A DNA stretch of 27,419 bases. Source: a virus. The DNA is taken from positions 1 through 27,419 of the IMG/VR virus record IMGVR_UViG_3300047480_000105. The stretch is one strand, 5' to 3'. Both the position numbers and the translations under genes were made by a program. Numbering within the stretch: position 1 is the first letter of the stretch; each line of letters starts with the position of its first letter. This document shows, one piece after another, positions 20,266-27,419 of the stretch. The notes under the pieces were generated by a model. It saw only the letters and a program-made list of their open reading frames with translations, did not search any database and had not been told where the DNA came from.

Positions 20266-20859
20266 ATGACGGTAAAAGAAGGAATCGAAAAAATCCGCTT
20301 GATGCTGGCTTCAGAATTTGAAGTCGATCAGGTAGAGACTAGCGAACCAGAGGCACCAGTCGCAGAATTAGCTTTTGAAACTTACGATCTAAAAGACGGA
20401 TCTAAGATTGACTTGAGCGGTTTAGAGATTGGAGCTGAGGCGATGTTAGTGGATGAAAGCGGTAATTCATCGCCAGCACCAGACGGTGAGCATGAATTAG
20501 TAGACGGTACTATGATCACGATCGTAGGAGGTAAGGTAGAAGGCATTGAGACACCTCAGGCAGAAGCTGAACCTATTGAGGAACCAGAGGCAGAAATGCC
20601 AATGGAATCAGACAAGTTTGAAGAAATGAACGGAACTATCTCTTATCTGCAAGCAGAGAATGAGGCATTGAAAGCGAAGATCGCATCTATCGAGGGTAAA
20701 TTCTCTCAAGCAATCAATGATCTATCAGACGTAGTTTTGGGACTTGCTTCAACTCCAAGCGCTGGACCTATCCAGGCACCAAAAAATTCTTTCTCACAAG
20801 TAGAGAAAAGAGAAGATAAAATCGAGAGATTTTTGACTAAAGTAAAAAATTTAAAATAA
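20266..20859 (+). CDS. Capsid scaffolding-like protein (197 aa)
   Basis: A very acidic 197-aa protein directly upstream of the major capsid gene. The N-terminal half has a beta-rich module (YDLKDGSKIDLSGLEIG and PAPDGEHELVDGTMITIVGG). A Glu/Pro linker then leads to a predicted coiled coil (ISYLQAENEALKAKIASIEG), and a basic C-terminal tail (REDKIERFLTKVKNLK) is suited to binding the capsid protein. This order fits phage scaffolding proteins, which are needed during prohead assembly and removed by the protease, encoded here at 17002. Start is ATG 20266 with an A-rich leader. Confidence 0.75.
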   Translation: MTVKEGIEKIRLMLASEFEVDQVETSEPEAPVAELAFETYDLKDGSKIDLSGLEIGAEAMLVDESGNSSPAPDGEHELVDGTMITIVGGKVEGIETPQAEAEPIEEPEAEMPMESDKFEEMNGTISYLQAENEALKAKIASIEGKFSQAINDLSDVVLGLASTPSAGPIQAPKNSFSQVEKREDKIERFLTKVKNLK

Positions 20860-20878
20860 CAATTTAACAAACAAAAAG

Positions 20879-21841
20879 ATGGCATTTGTAGTATCTTCAT
20901 TGGCTAACTATACAGAAGAGAACGCTACGCAATTAGTAGCTTCATCTGTATTAGGTGCAAAAACAATCTCTTTGATCAAGGATCAAGGAAACGTTATGTT
21001 AGGCGTAAAGTCTGCTGAAACGGTTAATATCATGGACACTGACGCGTTCTTCCAAGATGGTTCATCTTGCGGATTCAACGCTTCTGGTACAACTACTTTC
21101 ACTCAACGTACATTGACGGTAGGTAAAATTAAGGTAAACGAAGCTTTATGTCCAAAAGACTTAGAAGCTAAGTATTTACAGAAGGCATTACCTGCTGGAT
21201 CATCTTATGATTCAACGGTATTTGCTGCTGAATACTCACAACGTAAAGCTGACAAGATCGCTTCTCAATTAGAGATTGCAGTTTGGCAAGGTGATACTGC
21301 TTCAGCTAACGGAAACTTAAACAAGTTTGATGGTTTCGCTAAGTTAATCGCTGCTGCTTCTGCTTCAGTAATCCACGCTAACACTACTACTTACTACGGT
21401 ACTCCTTTAGCTGCTTCTGCTGGTATCACTACTTCAAACGTGATCGCAGTTATCGATGCAGTTTACAAGGCTTTGCCTGCTGAGATCGTAGCTAAGGATG
21501 ATGCAACTATCTTCGTAGGAATGGACGTATTCCGTACTTACACTATCGCATTGAAAAACGCGAATTTATTCGCTTACACTTTCGATGGTAAGGCAGATTC
21601 TGAAATGATGCTTCCAGGTACTACTATCAAAGTGGTAGCAGTTCAAGGTTTGAATGGAACTTCTAAGATCTATGGTGGTCGCGTTTCTAATATGTTCTAC
21701 GGAACTGACTTATTAGATGAGCAAGAGCGTTTCGAATTGTTCTTCGCTAAAGAAGCAGATCAAGTTCGCTTCGTAGCTGAGTTCAAGGCTGGCGTTCAAA
21801 TCGCTTTCCCTGCTGAAATGGTAGATTTCATTTTAGCTTAA
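20879..21841 (+). CDS. Major capsid protein (320 aa)
   Basis: A 320-aa protein just after the scaffold gene, using strongly biased codons (GCT, GGT, ACT, CGT), a sign of very high expression. It starts MAFVVSSLANYTEENATQLV and contains KLIAAASASVIHANTTTYYG and a C-terminal ALKNANLFAYTF...MLPGTTIKVVAVQGL region. The last of these matches the P-domain/A-domain end of HK97-fold capsid proteins of Bacteroidota phages. It is followed at once by a strong hairpin. There is no long N-terminal delta domain, consistent with the separate scaffold gene. Confidence 0.85.
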   Translation: MAFVVSSLANYTEENATQLVASSVLGAKTISLIKDQGNVMLGVKSAETVNIMDTDAFFQDGSSCGFNASGTTTFTQRTLTVGKIKVNEALCPKDLEAKYLQKALPAGSSYDSTVFAAEYSQRKADKIASQLEIAVWQGDTASANGNLNKFDGFAKLIAAASASVIHANTTTYYGTPLAASAGITTSNVIAVIDAVYKALPAEIVAKDDATIFVGMDVFRTYTIALKNANLFAYTFDGKADSEMMLPGTTIKVVAVQGLNGTSKIYGGRVSNMFYGTDLLDEQERFELFFAKEADQVRFVAEFKAGVQIAFPAEMVDFILA

Positions 21842-21858
21842 TTCTTACCAATAAGTTC

Positions 21859-21895
21859 GGGGAGCTTCCATTGGATTGGACTCCCCTAATTTTAA
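21859..21895 (+). terminator. Hairpin downstream of the major capsid gene
   Basis: GGGGAG (21859-21864) pairs with CTCCCC (21881-21886), and after a two-base bulge TCCA (21867-21870) pairs with TGGA (21877-21880), leaving a six-base loop. A short T-rich segment follows. It lies 18 bases after the capsid stop and could end part of the transcripts or protect the capsid mRNA 3' end. Confidence 0.65.
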
Positions 21896-21914
21896 CCTTT
21901 TAAATTTAAAAATA

Positions 21915-22427
21915 ATGGCTTGCGCATTAACTCAAGGATATTCCTTAGATTGCAGAGATTCATTAGGCGGAATCACGGAAGTGTATTTCATTGAAAAAGG
22001 TAACGTATCTAGCACGACTGAGGCGAGCGGTGTAATCACTGCGATCACTAAGGGAAGCGGTAAGGTTTTTAGAAAATATGAATTAGTTCCAGGAACTTCT
22101 TCTTTAACTGAGAACATTAACGCTAACGTGCAAAACGGGACCGTATTCTACGCTCAAGAATTATCAATCATTCTTAACAAATTGCAAGCTAACACAAGAA
22201 ACGAAATTCTTTTGTTAGCACAGAACACTTTGCTAGCGGTCGTAGGTGACAATAATGGCAAATACTGGTTCTTAGGTAAGGTCCACGGATTGAACCTATC
22301 AGGAGGTAACGGTGCAACTGGAACGGCTCAAGGAGATCGCTCTGGATACACTTTAACTTTCTCAGCTTCTGAGTCTTCTTTGGCTCCAGAAGTAGCTTCA
22401 AACATTATCGCAGGATTAACTGCATAA
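21915..22427 (+). CDS. Tail tube / structural protein (170 aa)
   Basis: The start at ATG 21915 follows AAAAATA and gives the conserved beginning MACALTQGYSLDCRDSLGGI, then TEVYFIEKGNV. A codon further upstream lies inside the capsid hairpin and is rejected. The body (LNKLQANTRNEILLLAQNTL then GKYWFLGKVHGLNLSGGNG) and the ending PEVASNIIAGL are typical of an abundant structural protein of Bacteroidota phages, most likely the major tail tube protein. It also uses highly biased codons. It sits between the capsid and portal genes, flanked on both sides by terminator-like hairpins. Confidence 0.7.
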   Translation: MACALTQGYSLDCRDSLGGITEVYFIEKGNVSSTTEASGVITAITKGSGKVFRKYELVPGTSSLTENINANVQNGTVFYAQELSIILNKLQANTRNEILLLAQNTLLAVVGDNNGKYWFLGKVHGLNLSGGNGATGTAQGDRSGYTLTFSASESSLAPEVASNIIAGLTA

Positions 22428-22452
22428 TACGATAGTCGTTTGGTTAGACGGG

Positions 22453-22481
22453 GAGGAGGCTCATCGCCTCCTCTTTTTTTT
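22453..22481 (+). terminator. Strong intrinsic terminator
   Basis: GAGGAGGC (22453-22460), loop TCATC, GCCTCCTC (22466-22473), then eight T. This perfect 8-bp GC-rich stem with a U run is the strongest terminator in the window. It separates the highly expressed capsid and tube genes from the portal operon. Confidence 0.9.
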
Positions 22482-22518
22482 GTTTAATAAAAAAATAATC
22501 CTTTGCTATTTAATATCG

Positions 22519-22905
22519 ATGATTCACTTGACTAAAGGACAGACCGAAAAAGTTATTTTAACTCTGAAGGAAAAACAAACCCTATCGGGTGCAAATTTTC
22601 TATTCTATTTCACGTCCAGAGTGACTGATCAAAACGTCGCTTTCGTAGTCCTTGGATCCAGCGATCTGTCTGGATTTAAGGACCGTTACAACGCGTTTAA
22701 TATCGTAGTTAATACACACTTTGCAAACATGCCTAGTGGGGAGTTTAATTACTCGATCTATGAGCAAGCATCAAGCTCAAATTTAGATCCTGCTTTAGCT
22801 ACTGGATTAGTAGAATCTGGACAGATGTCTTTAAAGAATTCGACTGAATTTGAATTCACCACATACAACCAAACGAATAACACTTACAAGGTTCGCGATA
22901 TATGA
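22519..22905 (+). CDS. Structural/hypothetical protein upstream of portal (128 aa)
   Basis: ATG 22519 gives the conserved start MIHLTKGQTEKVILTLKEKQ. A frame extension upstream would reach into the terminator and is rejected. The body is beta-rich (FLFYFTSRVTDQNVAFVVLG, then FNIVVNTHFANMPSGEFNYS), ending with YEQASSSNLDPALATGLVES and SLKNSTEFEF. I recognise this as a recurrent protein of Bacteroidota phages found beside portal or capsid genes, of unproven function. A beta-sandwich decoration or fibre-associated protein is possible. It overlaps the portal start by ATGA. Confidence 0.65.
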   Translation: MIHLTKGQTEKVILTLKEKQTLSGANFLFYFTSRVTDQNVAFVVLGSSDLSGFKDRYNAFNIVVNTHFANMPSGEFNYSIYEQASSSNLDPALATGLVESGQMSLKNSTEFEFTTYNQTNNTYKVRDI

Positions 22906-24878
22906 GCAATACCAATTTTTTAAATGTCCTAACCTTCGCAGAAGCAAGGCAGCCAGAATACATCGAGAAAAAAGGTGAAAATGGCGGTTACATTCAATTC
23001 GGAAAAAAGAATGATTACCCAGATTACCTGGTGGAATTGTTTAATAAGTCTGCCAAGCACAACGCGATCGTAAAGAGCAAGGTAAATTACATCACTGGGA
23101 ACGGATTTAAGCCAGTAGATGAGAATGATTTAGTAGCTCAGGAGTTTATTGACAAACCAAACCAGTTTGAATCCTTAAATGATATTCTAAAAAAGGTATC
23201 AACTGACGTCGAATTATTCGGAGGTGCTTATCTTCAGGTTATCTGGAGCCAGGTAGCTGGACAAATTGCAGAGATCTATCACCTAGATTATACAAAAGTT
23301 CGCACAAACGAAGACAATACACAATTCTGGTATAGTGAAAATTGGCAAGATAGTAAGTACAAGCGTGATATTTATAACGCTTTCAACGAAAAACTACCAG
23401 TAGGAACCCAGATTTTGTACCTAAAAGAATACCGTCCTAACCTTTCGGCGTATTCTTTACCTGGTTATTTAGGTGCTTTGAACTACATCGAGTCAGACAT
23501 CGAGGTTTCTAAGCACGTTTTAGGTAACGCGCAGACTGGATTTAGTGCTTCAAAGTTAATCACGCTTCCTAATGGTGAACCACAAGACGAAGAAAAACGC
23601 CAGGTAGAGCGCAAATTTACTGATCGTTTCTCTGGATCCGATGGCAAGAAGTTTATTCTATCCTTTGTGAACGATGCTTCAAGAAAGCCGATCATTGAGG
23701 ACCTAGGAGCTTCTGACATTACGAAGGAAGATTTCCAGAATGTCGATAAGATCATCGAAAAAAATGTGTATGCTGGACACCAGATCACGTCTCCAGATTT
23801 ATTTGGTATTGCAACTCCTGGACAATTAGGATCACGCCAGCAAATGCGCGATTCTTATGAGATATTTAAAAACACTTATGTCAATGATAAGCAAATATAT
23901 CAGGAACAAGTATTCAGTCTACTTGCCAAACTACGCGGTGCTATCGATGGGCTACAAATAATCCCAGTCGAGCCGATCGGCATGGAGTTCTCTGAGGCTA
24001 CGATCGCGCAAAACCTAACTAAGGATGAGATTCGTGAAAAACTTGGAGCTCCTAAGTTAGAAGCTAAGACTTCTGGAACTTCTCAGGATGTGATCGACGC
24101 GATCAATAGCTTGTCTCCTTTAGTAGCGAACAAGGTTCTTGAGTCAATGACTCCGAATGAGGTCCGTGCTTTAGTAGGATTGAAAGATGAGCAAGGCGGT
24201 TCTTCTTTAGATACTGCACCAGTGCAAGCAGGCGCTTTTAAGTTTAGCGAAGACGATGTGATCTCGATCTTTGATCAGTTTGGAGAAAGCAAATCTAATT
24301 ACTCGATATTTCGATCAAGAGACACGTTCTCTGACTTACCTAATGACTTAGAAGAGTCGCTTAATTTGGACTTCGCTACACAAGAATTAACGCGTTTAGA
24401 AGCGAATGTCTTGGACTTAATCCAGAAGGATAAGAGAATCACTCCAGAGATCATCGCTGGGACCGTAAAAACGGATCTAGGGATCATTAATAAAATCATG
24501 GATAGCTTGGAAGAGCGCGGATTGATCAAGTCCACAAATGTAAAAGGAACCGTCGAGAGAATCTTGACTTCTCCCCTATCTGAGATCACTGACACTAAGC
24601 CATCAACAAAGAGCTTCATGGTCCGTTATTCTTATGAGTGGAGATCATCGATCCCAGTAGCTCAGAGAAATTCTGCTGATCATCCATCGCGTCAATTCTG
24701 TGCGCGCTTGATGCAACTAGATAAACTTTATACCAGGGCAGAGATCGAAGCGATCAGTTTACGCCTGGGTTATTCAGTGTTTGATCGCAGAGGTGGCTGG
24801 TGGACAATGCCAGACGGAGAACATTCTCCTTCTTGCCGTCACGTCTGGGCTTCTCAAGTGGTAATAAAAAAAGACTAA
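22902..24878 (+). CDS. Portal protein with C-terminal winged-helix and RRGGW/CRH domain
   Basis: Residues 1 to about 390 are a phage portal: KNDYPDYLVELFNKSAKHNA, IVKSKVNYITGNGFKP, LFGGAYLQVIW, and the region ITSPDLFGIATPGQLGSRQQ. An unusual C-terminal extension follows: a winged-helix-like segment (about 495-545, LTRLEANVLDLIQKDKRITP, LEERGLIKS) and a final domain (about 575-658) with RYSYEW, QFCARLMQL, RLGYSVFDRRGGWW (629-634) and SCRHVW (C645, H647). The last part resembles the Cys/His tail of MuF/gp7-type minor head proteins. At 658 aa it is about 250 residues longer than a simple portal, so it may combine portal and head-morphogenesis functions. Confidence 0.85.
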   Translation: MSNTNFLNVLTFAEARQPEYIEKKGENGGYIQFGKKNDYPDYLVELFNKSAKHNAIVKSKVNYITGNGFKPVDENDLVAQEFIDKPNQFESLNDILKKVSTDVELFGGAYLQVIWSQVAGQIAEIYHLDYTKVRTNEDNTQFWYSENWQDSKYKRDIYNAFNEKLPVGTQILYLKEYRPNLSAYSLPGYLGALNYIESDIEVSKHVLGNAQTGFSASKLITLPNGEPQDEEKRQVERKFTDRFSGSDGKKFILSFVNDASRKPIIEDLGASDITKEDFQNVDKIIEKNVYAGHQITSPDLFGIATPGQLGSRQQMRDSYEIFKNTYVNDKQIYQEQVFSLLAKLRGAIDGLQIIPVEPIGMEFSEATIAQNLTKDEIREKLGAPKLEAKTSGTSQDVIDAINSLSPLVANKVLESMTPNEVRALVGLKDEQGGSSLDTAPVQAGAFKFSEDDVISIFDQFGESKSNYSIFRSRDTFSDLPNDLEESLNLDFATQELTRLEANVLDLIQKDKRITPEIIAGTVKTDLGIINKIMDSLEERGLIKSTNVKGTVERILTSPLSEITDTKPSTKSFMVRYSYEWRSSIPVAQRNSADHPSRQFCARLMQLDKLYTRAEIEAISLRLGYSVFDRRGGWWTMPDGEHSPSCRHVWASQVVIKKD

Positions 24879-24881
24879 GGA

Positions 24882-25463
24882 ATGAAAAATATCTGCTTTA
24901 TAAACGTAAACACGATCAAGGAAAGATCAGCTCTTCATTCTAATGTAGATGATAAACTTATTTTGCCAGAAGTTCTTGCGGCGCAGGACATGTACATCTT
25001 GCCTGCTTTAGGGACGGCTTTGTACAATCGCCTTCAGGACGGTATTGATAATAATAACCTAACGACTGACGAGGTGGACTTACTAGATAATTTCATCACT
25101 AACGCCTTAGTTTATTACACGCTATCTGAGCTTCCAGTGGGATTGTCATATCAATTCTACAATAAAGGATTAGTTCGCAAGACCAGCGATAACACAGACA
25201 CGCCAAACATGCAGGATCTGATCGATGTCGCTAACAGATATCGTACACGCGCTGAGTTTTACACACAGAGATTGATTAAGCACCTTAAGCAGGTATCTTC
25301 TACGTCTGACAAGTTCCAAGAATATGTCAACTACGGATCAGGTGTGGATATTGTAAAGCCAGAGCGTGACGCTTACCAGGCTTCAATCTGGTTAGGCGAT
25401 CCTTATGAGTGTAAGCCTATGAGTTTCGAAGAAAGATACCAGGGCGAAAATGGTCTCTGCTAA
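24882..25463 (+). CDS. Head-tail connector-like protein (193 aa)
   Basis: A 193-aa mostly helical protein three bases after the portal stop. The pattern, with DDKLILPEVLAAQDMYILPA near the N-terminus, LGTALYNRLQDGI, DEVDLLDNFITNALVYYTL and a later helix NRYRTRAEFYTQRLIKHL, fits the gp6/gp15-like adaptor proteins that bind the portal ring. In Bacteroidota phages this is usually the gene after the portal. Likely role: adaptor between portal and tail. Confidence 0.7.
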   Translation: MKNICFINVNTIKERSALHSNVDDKLILPEVLAAQDMYILPALGTALYNRLQDGIDNNNLTTDEVDLLDNFITNALVYYTLSELPVGLSYQFYNKGLVRKTSDNTDTPNMQDLIDVANRYRTRAEFYTQRLIKHLKQVSSTSDKFQEYVNYGSGVDIVKPERDAYQASIWLGDPYECKPMSFEERYQGENGLC

Positions 25464-25474
25464 AAAATAAAAAG

Positions 25475-25588
25475 ATGCCGAAAGCGTATAGCACAAAAAA
25501 CATTAAAAAACTCCAGGTTTACCTGGCTTCCCAAACAAATGGCAATCAAGCAACTGACATTAAATCAAACAATCAAACTAATAAGTGA
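25475..25588 (+). CDS. Possible small overlapping gene (37 aa)
   Basis: ATG 25475 follows the A-rich leader AAAAAATAAAAAG, a good start context for this phage, and opens a frame MPKAYSTKNIKKLQVYLASQ, TNGNQATDIKSNNQTNK to a TGA at 25588. It fills the 75-base gap after the connector gene and overlaps the next gene by 50 bases. The basic, polar composition is unremarkable, so the start context and placement are the only support. Confidence 0.4.
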   Translation: MPKAYSTKNIKKLQVYLASQTNGNQATDIKSNNQTNK

Positions 25589-25994
25589 TTTAGGCTTAGC
25601 ACATGAGCAGATAAACACGGTTTACTTTGGTGATGTATGGGAGTTTTTAAAGACTGACAATATCTATCCAGCGATGTTCTTTTCATTGACTGGATCGTCG
25701 ATCTCTGGCAAATCATTGAACCTAGATTTCTCTTTGTTCTTCCTGGATCGTCAATTACAAGACGAGTCAAATGAGAATGAGGTCCTTTCTGATCAGTTAT
25801 TGATCGCGCAGGATATCATCTCAATGATGAGATATCCAAAGTTTGACTGGGAGATCGGTGATCAGGTATCGCTTGAGTTTTTCACAGAGAAAGAAGAAGA
25901 CTATTTAGCAGGAGTGAAGGCAGATGTAAGCGTTTCATTCCCAATGTTATCAGACAGATGTCAAGTTCCAACAGATTTTAATTATCCTAACTAA
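25539..25994 (+). CDS. Neck / tail-completion-like protein (151 aa)
   Basis: A 151-aa protein with alternating strands and helices: TIKLISDLGLAHEQINTVYF, NIYPAMFFSLTGSSISGKSL, NLDFSLFFLDRQLQDESNEN, EVLSDQLLIAQDIISMM, and the ending FPMLSDRCQVPTDF. This pattern recurs in Bacteroidota phages immediately after the connector and fits a tail terminator or head-closure protein. The stop overlaps the next start by one base (TAATG). Confidence 0.6.
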   Translation: MAIKQLTLNQTIKLISDLGLAHEQINTVYFGDVWEFLKTDNIYPAMFFSLTGSSISGKSLNLDFSLFFLDRQLQDESNENEVLSDQLLIAQDIISMMRYPKFDWEIGDQVSLEFFTEKEEDYLAGVKADVSVSFPMLSDRCQVPTDFNYPN

Positions 25995-27419
25995 TGGCAA
26001 ATAAAAAAGTAAGTCAATTAACCAGCAAGCCCTCAGTTCTTACGACTGATTTATTCCCGATCGCTGATCCTTCAACTGGTCAGCTATTCAAGACTACTAT
26101 TTCGGATCTAGGCACTGCCATAGGTTCGGGGGTTAGTTCGGTTAATAGCTTAGTGGGTGCAGTGGTTTTAGATACTGACGATATCCAGGAGCTAGTAAGT
26201 CCTACTAATAAATGGTTTACAGATACCAGGGCGAGAGCGGCGCTCTCTGCTTCGTCTCCTTTGACTTATAATTCTGGAACTGGCGCCTTTGGTATTCAAG
26301 TGGCTACGGGTTCTCAGAATGGATATCTAAGCTCTGCGGACTGGACAACTTTTAATTCTAAACAAGCGGCGCTTTCTGGAACTGGTTTCGTTAAATCTAC
26401 GGGAGGCACTATCTCTTACGATACAAATACTTATTTAACTACCAGCGCCGCGGCTTCGACTTACCTAGCTTTAGGCGGGGGAACATTAACTGGAACTTTA
26501 ATAGGAACTAGAGCAGAATTTACAACTTCAACCTTAGTTGATGGGGTGCTAGTAAATAACGGCTCAGGTAGAGGTATTCGAGTAAATAACTCAGGTGCAG
26601 GTTACGGTATTATAATAAATAACGAAACCGCTTCTAGTGCTATTCCTTTCTTGATTCAAAAGAACGGAACTAATAAAATTAGTTTTACTGATGCTGGCGG
26701 AGCAACTTATAGCGATAGGATTAATACACCTACTTTATACGCTACTGGTTCAAGCTCTGAATCTGCTATTACTATTAATCAGAATAGTGGATATCACGCT
26801 TTAAGCATTACTCAATCGGGTGTAGGTAATGCTATTTATGCGACTGGTGCGGTTACAATTACTGGCACCACATACGTAGGCGGTCAGCTTACTTTAGGTT
26901 CTACTATTAGCAATTTATCGGGTTATACTTACACGCTACCTAGTGCAACTGGTACCCTTGCCTTAACTTCTGATTTATCCTCTTACCTACCTTTAAGCGG
27001 AGGCACATTAACTGGAGCTTTAAGCGGTACGAGTGCAACGTTTAGCGGAAATCTAAATCAAAACGCACCTATATTTATAGATAATTCAAATCACGAATTA
27101 GCATCATTTTCTAATAATAATTTACAATTATTTTTTAGTTCAATTTATGATGGCACTAATATCATTGCAAAAAGTGGGGCAGGTGGTAGATTAATAATGA
27201 ACGGTGGAGCGTTTACCTTTCAAACTTTTGGAGGTGCTACAATTGGCAATGTAGTAACACCAATACAAAGATTTAATATTGCAAATGATGGGGCCGCCAC
27301 GTTTTCGAGTAGTGTTACGGCAACAAGCGGAATTCTTAGTGGGAATTTATTTATGCAAGCAGCAGCTGGCATTGGTACATTTATAACTTTTAAGAATGAT
27401 AGTAATACAGATGGGTTTG
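25994..27419 (+). CDS. Tail fibre / receptor-binding protein, 3'-truncated
   Basis: An open frame of 475 codons starts at ATG 25994 and runs off the right edge with no stop. The N-terminus (MANKKVSQLTSKPSVLTTDL, then FPIADPSTGQLFKTT) is the short virion-anchoring module seen in many phage fibres. The rest is Ser/Thr/Gly/Asn-rich with repeated fibre units, including YLALGGGTLTGTLIGT (about 26460-26510) and YLPLSGGTLTGALSGTSATF (about 26988-27047), and shorter LTLGSTISNLSGYTYTLPSA units. Such fibres form trimeric beta-helical shafts and often end in a self-cleaving S74 chaperone, which would lie outside the window. Confidence 0.85.
   Translation, partial: MANKKVSQLTSKPSVLTTDLFPIADPSTGQLFKTTISDLGTAIGSGVSSVNSLVGAVVLDTDDIQELVSPTNKWFTDTRARAALSASSPLTYNSGTGAFGIQVATGSQNGYLSSADWTTFNSKQAALSGTGFVKSTGGTISYDTNTYLTTSAAASTYLALGGGTLTGTLIGTRAEFTTSTLVDGVLVNNGSGRGIRVNNSGAGYGIIINNETASSAIPFLIQKNGTNKISFTDAGGATYSDRINTPTLYATGSSSESAITINQNSGYHALSITQSGVGNAIYATGAVTITGTTYVGGQLTLGSTISNLSGYTYTLPSATGTLALTSDLSSYLPLSGGTLTGALSGTSATFSGNLNQNAPIFIDNSNHELASFSNNNLQLFFSSIYDGTNIIAKSGAGGRLIMNGGAFTFQTFGGATIGNVVTPIQRFNIANDGAATFSSSVTATSGILSGNLFMQAAAGIGTFITFKNDSNTDGF

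Noticed and set aside
22501-22515. Promoter for the portal operon in ATCCTTTGCTATT
   Set aside because: The element is ATCCTTTG rather than TAnnTTTG and the nearest TTG is only about 13 bases upstream, too close.
24299-24619. Minus-strand open frame opposite the portal C-terminus
   Set aside because: Antisense shadow with no promoter or start context; the portal frame is continuous.

Overview
The window is part of a tailed dsDNA bacteriophage genome (class Caudoviricetes) whose host is almost certainly in the phylum Bacteroidota. The evidence is a promoter matching the Bacteroidota primary sigma consensus (TTTG-N19-TAnnTTTG) at 1038-1068, two more perfect TAnnTTTG elements on the minus strand, A-rich translation starts without strong Shine-Dalgarno sites, and tail, portal and early proteins of the type common in Bacteroidota phages. 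No integrase, tRNA or CRISPR array was seen. The left edge cuts a gene at its 5' end and the right edge cuts a tail-fibre gene at its 3' end.

Layout. Positions 1-1031 hold small early genes, several related to one another. Positions 1038-1167 hold a promoter, a small structured RNA and a terminator. Positions 1174-6805 are the replication and early module: HNH endonuclease, replication-initiator-like protein, DnaB helicase, RusA resolvase, a DUF3310 protein, a sigma-like protein, a small membrane protein and several hypothetical genes. Positions 6759-8737 encode a glycosyltransferase, a small phage-domain protein and a methyltransferase. Positions 8734-10333 encode the small and large terminase subunits. 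Positions 10352-16990 are the tail module: tail-assembly-chaperone-like gene with a -1 frame extension, gp10-like protein, two large tail proteins and a tape measure. Positions 17002-25994 are the head module: capsid protease, scaffold, major capsid protein, tail-tube-like protein, portal, connector and completion proteins. From 25994 a tail fibre begins. Tail genes therefore precede most head genes.

Most notable region: 17002-20265. The capsid maturation protease (XkdF-like, residues 1 to about 190) carries, after a GGPGSG linker, a C-terminal domain that I read as a RelA/SpoT-like nucleotidyltransferase. A 74-aa acidic gene follows 23 bases later. Converging on it from the minus strand is a small HD hydrolase with the motifs of a small alarmone hydrolase (MESH1/SAH-like). 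This hydrolase is the last gene of a minus-strand cassette inserted in the otherwise plus-strand structural region, with two copies of the same promoter-like repeat. Together these look like a virion-linked alarmone or tRNA-pyrophosphorylation effector with its own reversing enzyme. The domains are seen in the sequence; the system is inference.

Two composition classes are visible. Most genes, DnaB for example, are very rich in GATC, whereas the HNH/initiator pair and several small early genes are AT-rich and nearly lack it, suggesting mosaic acquisition.
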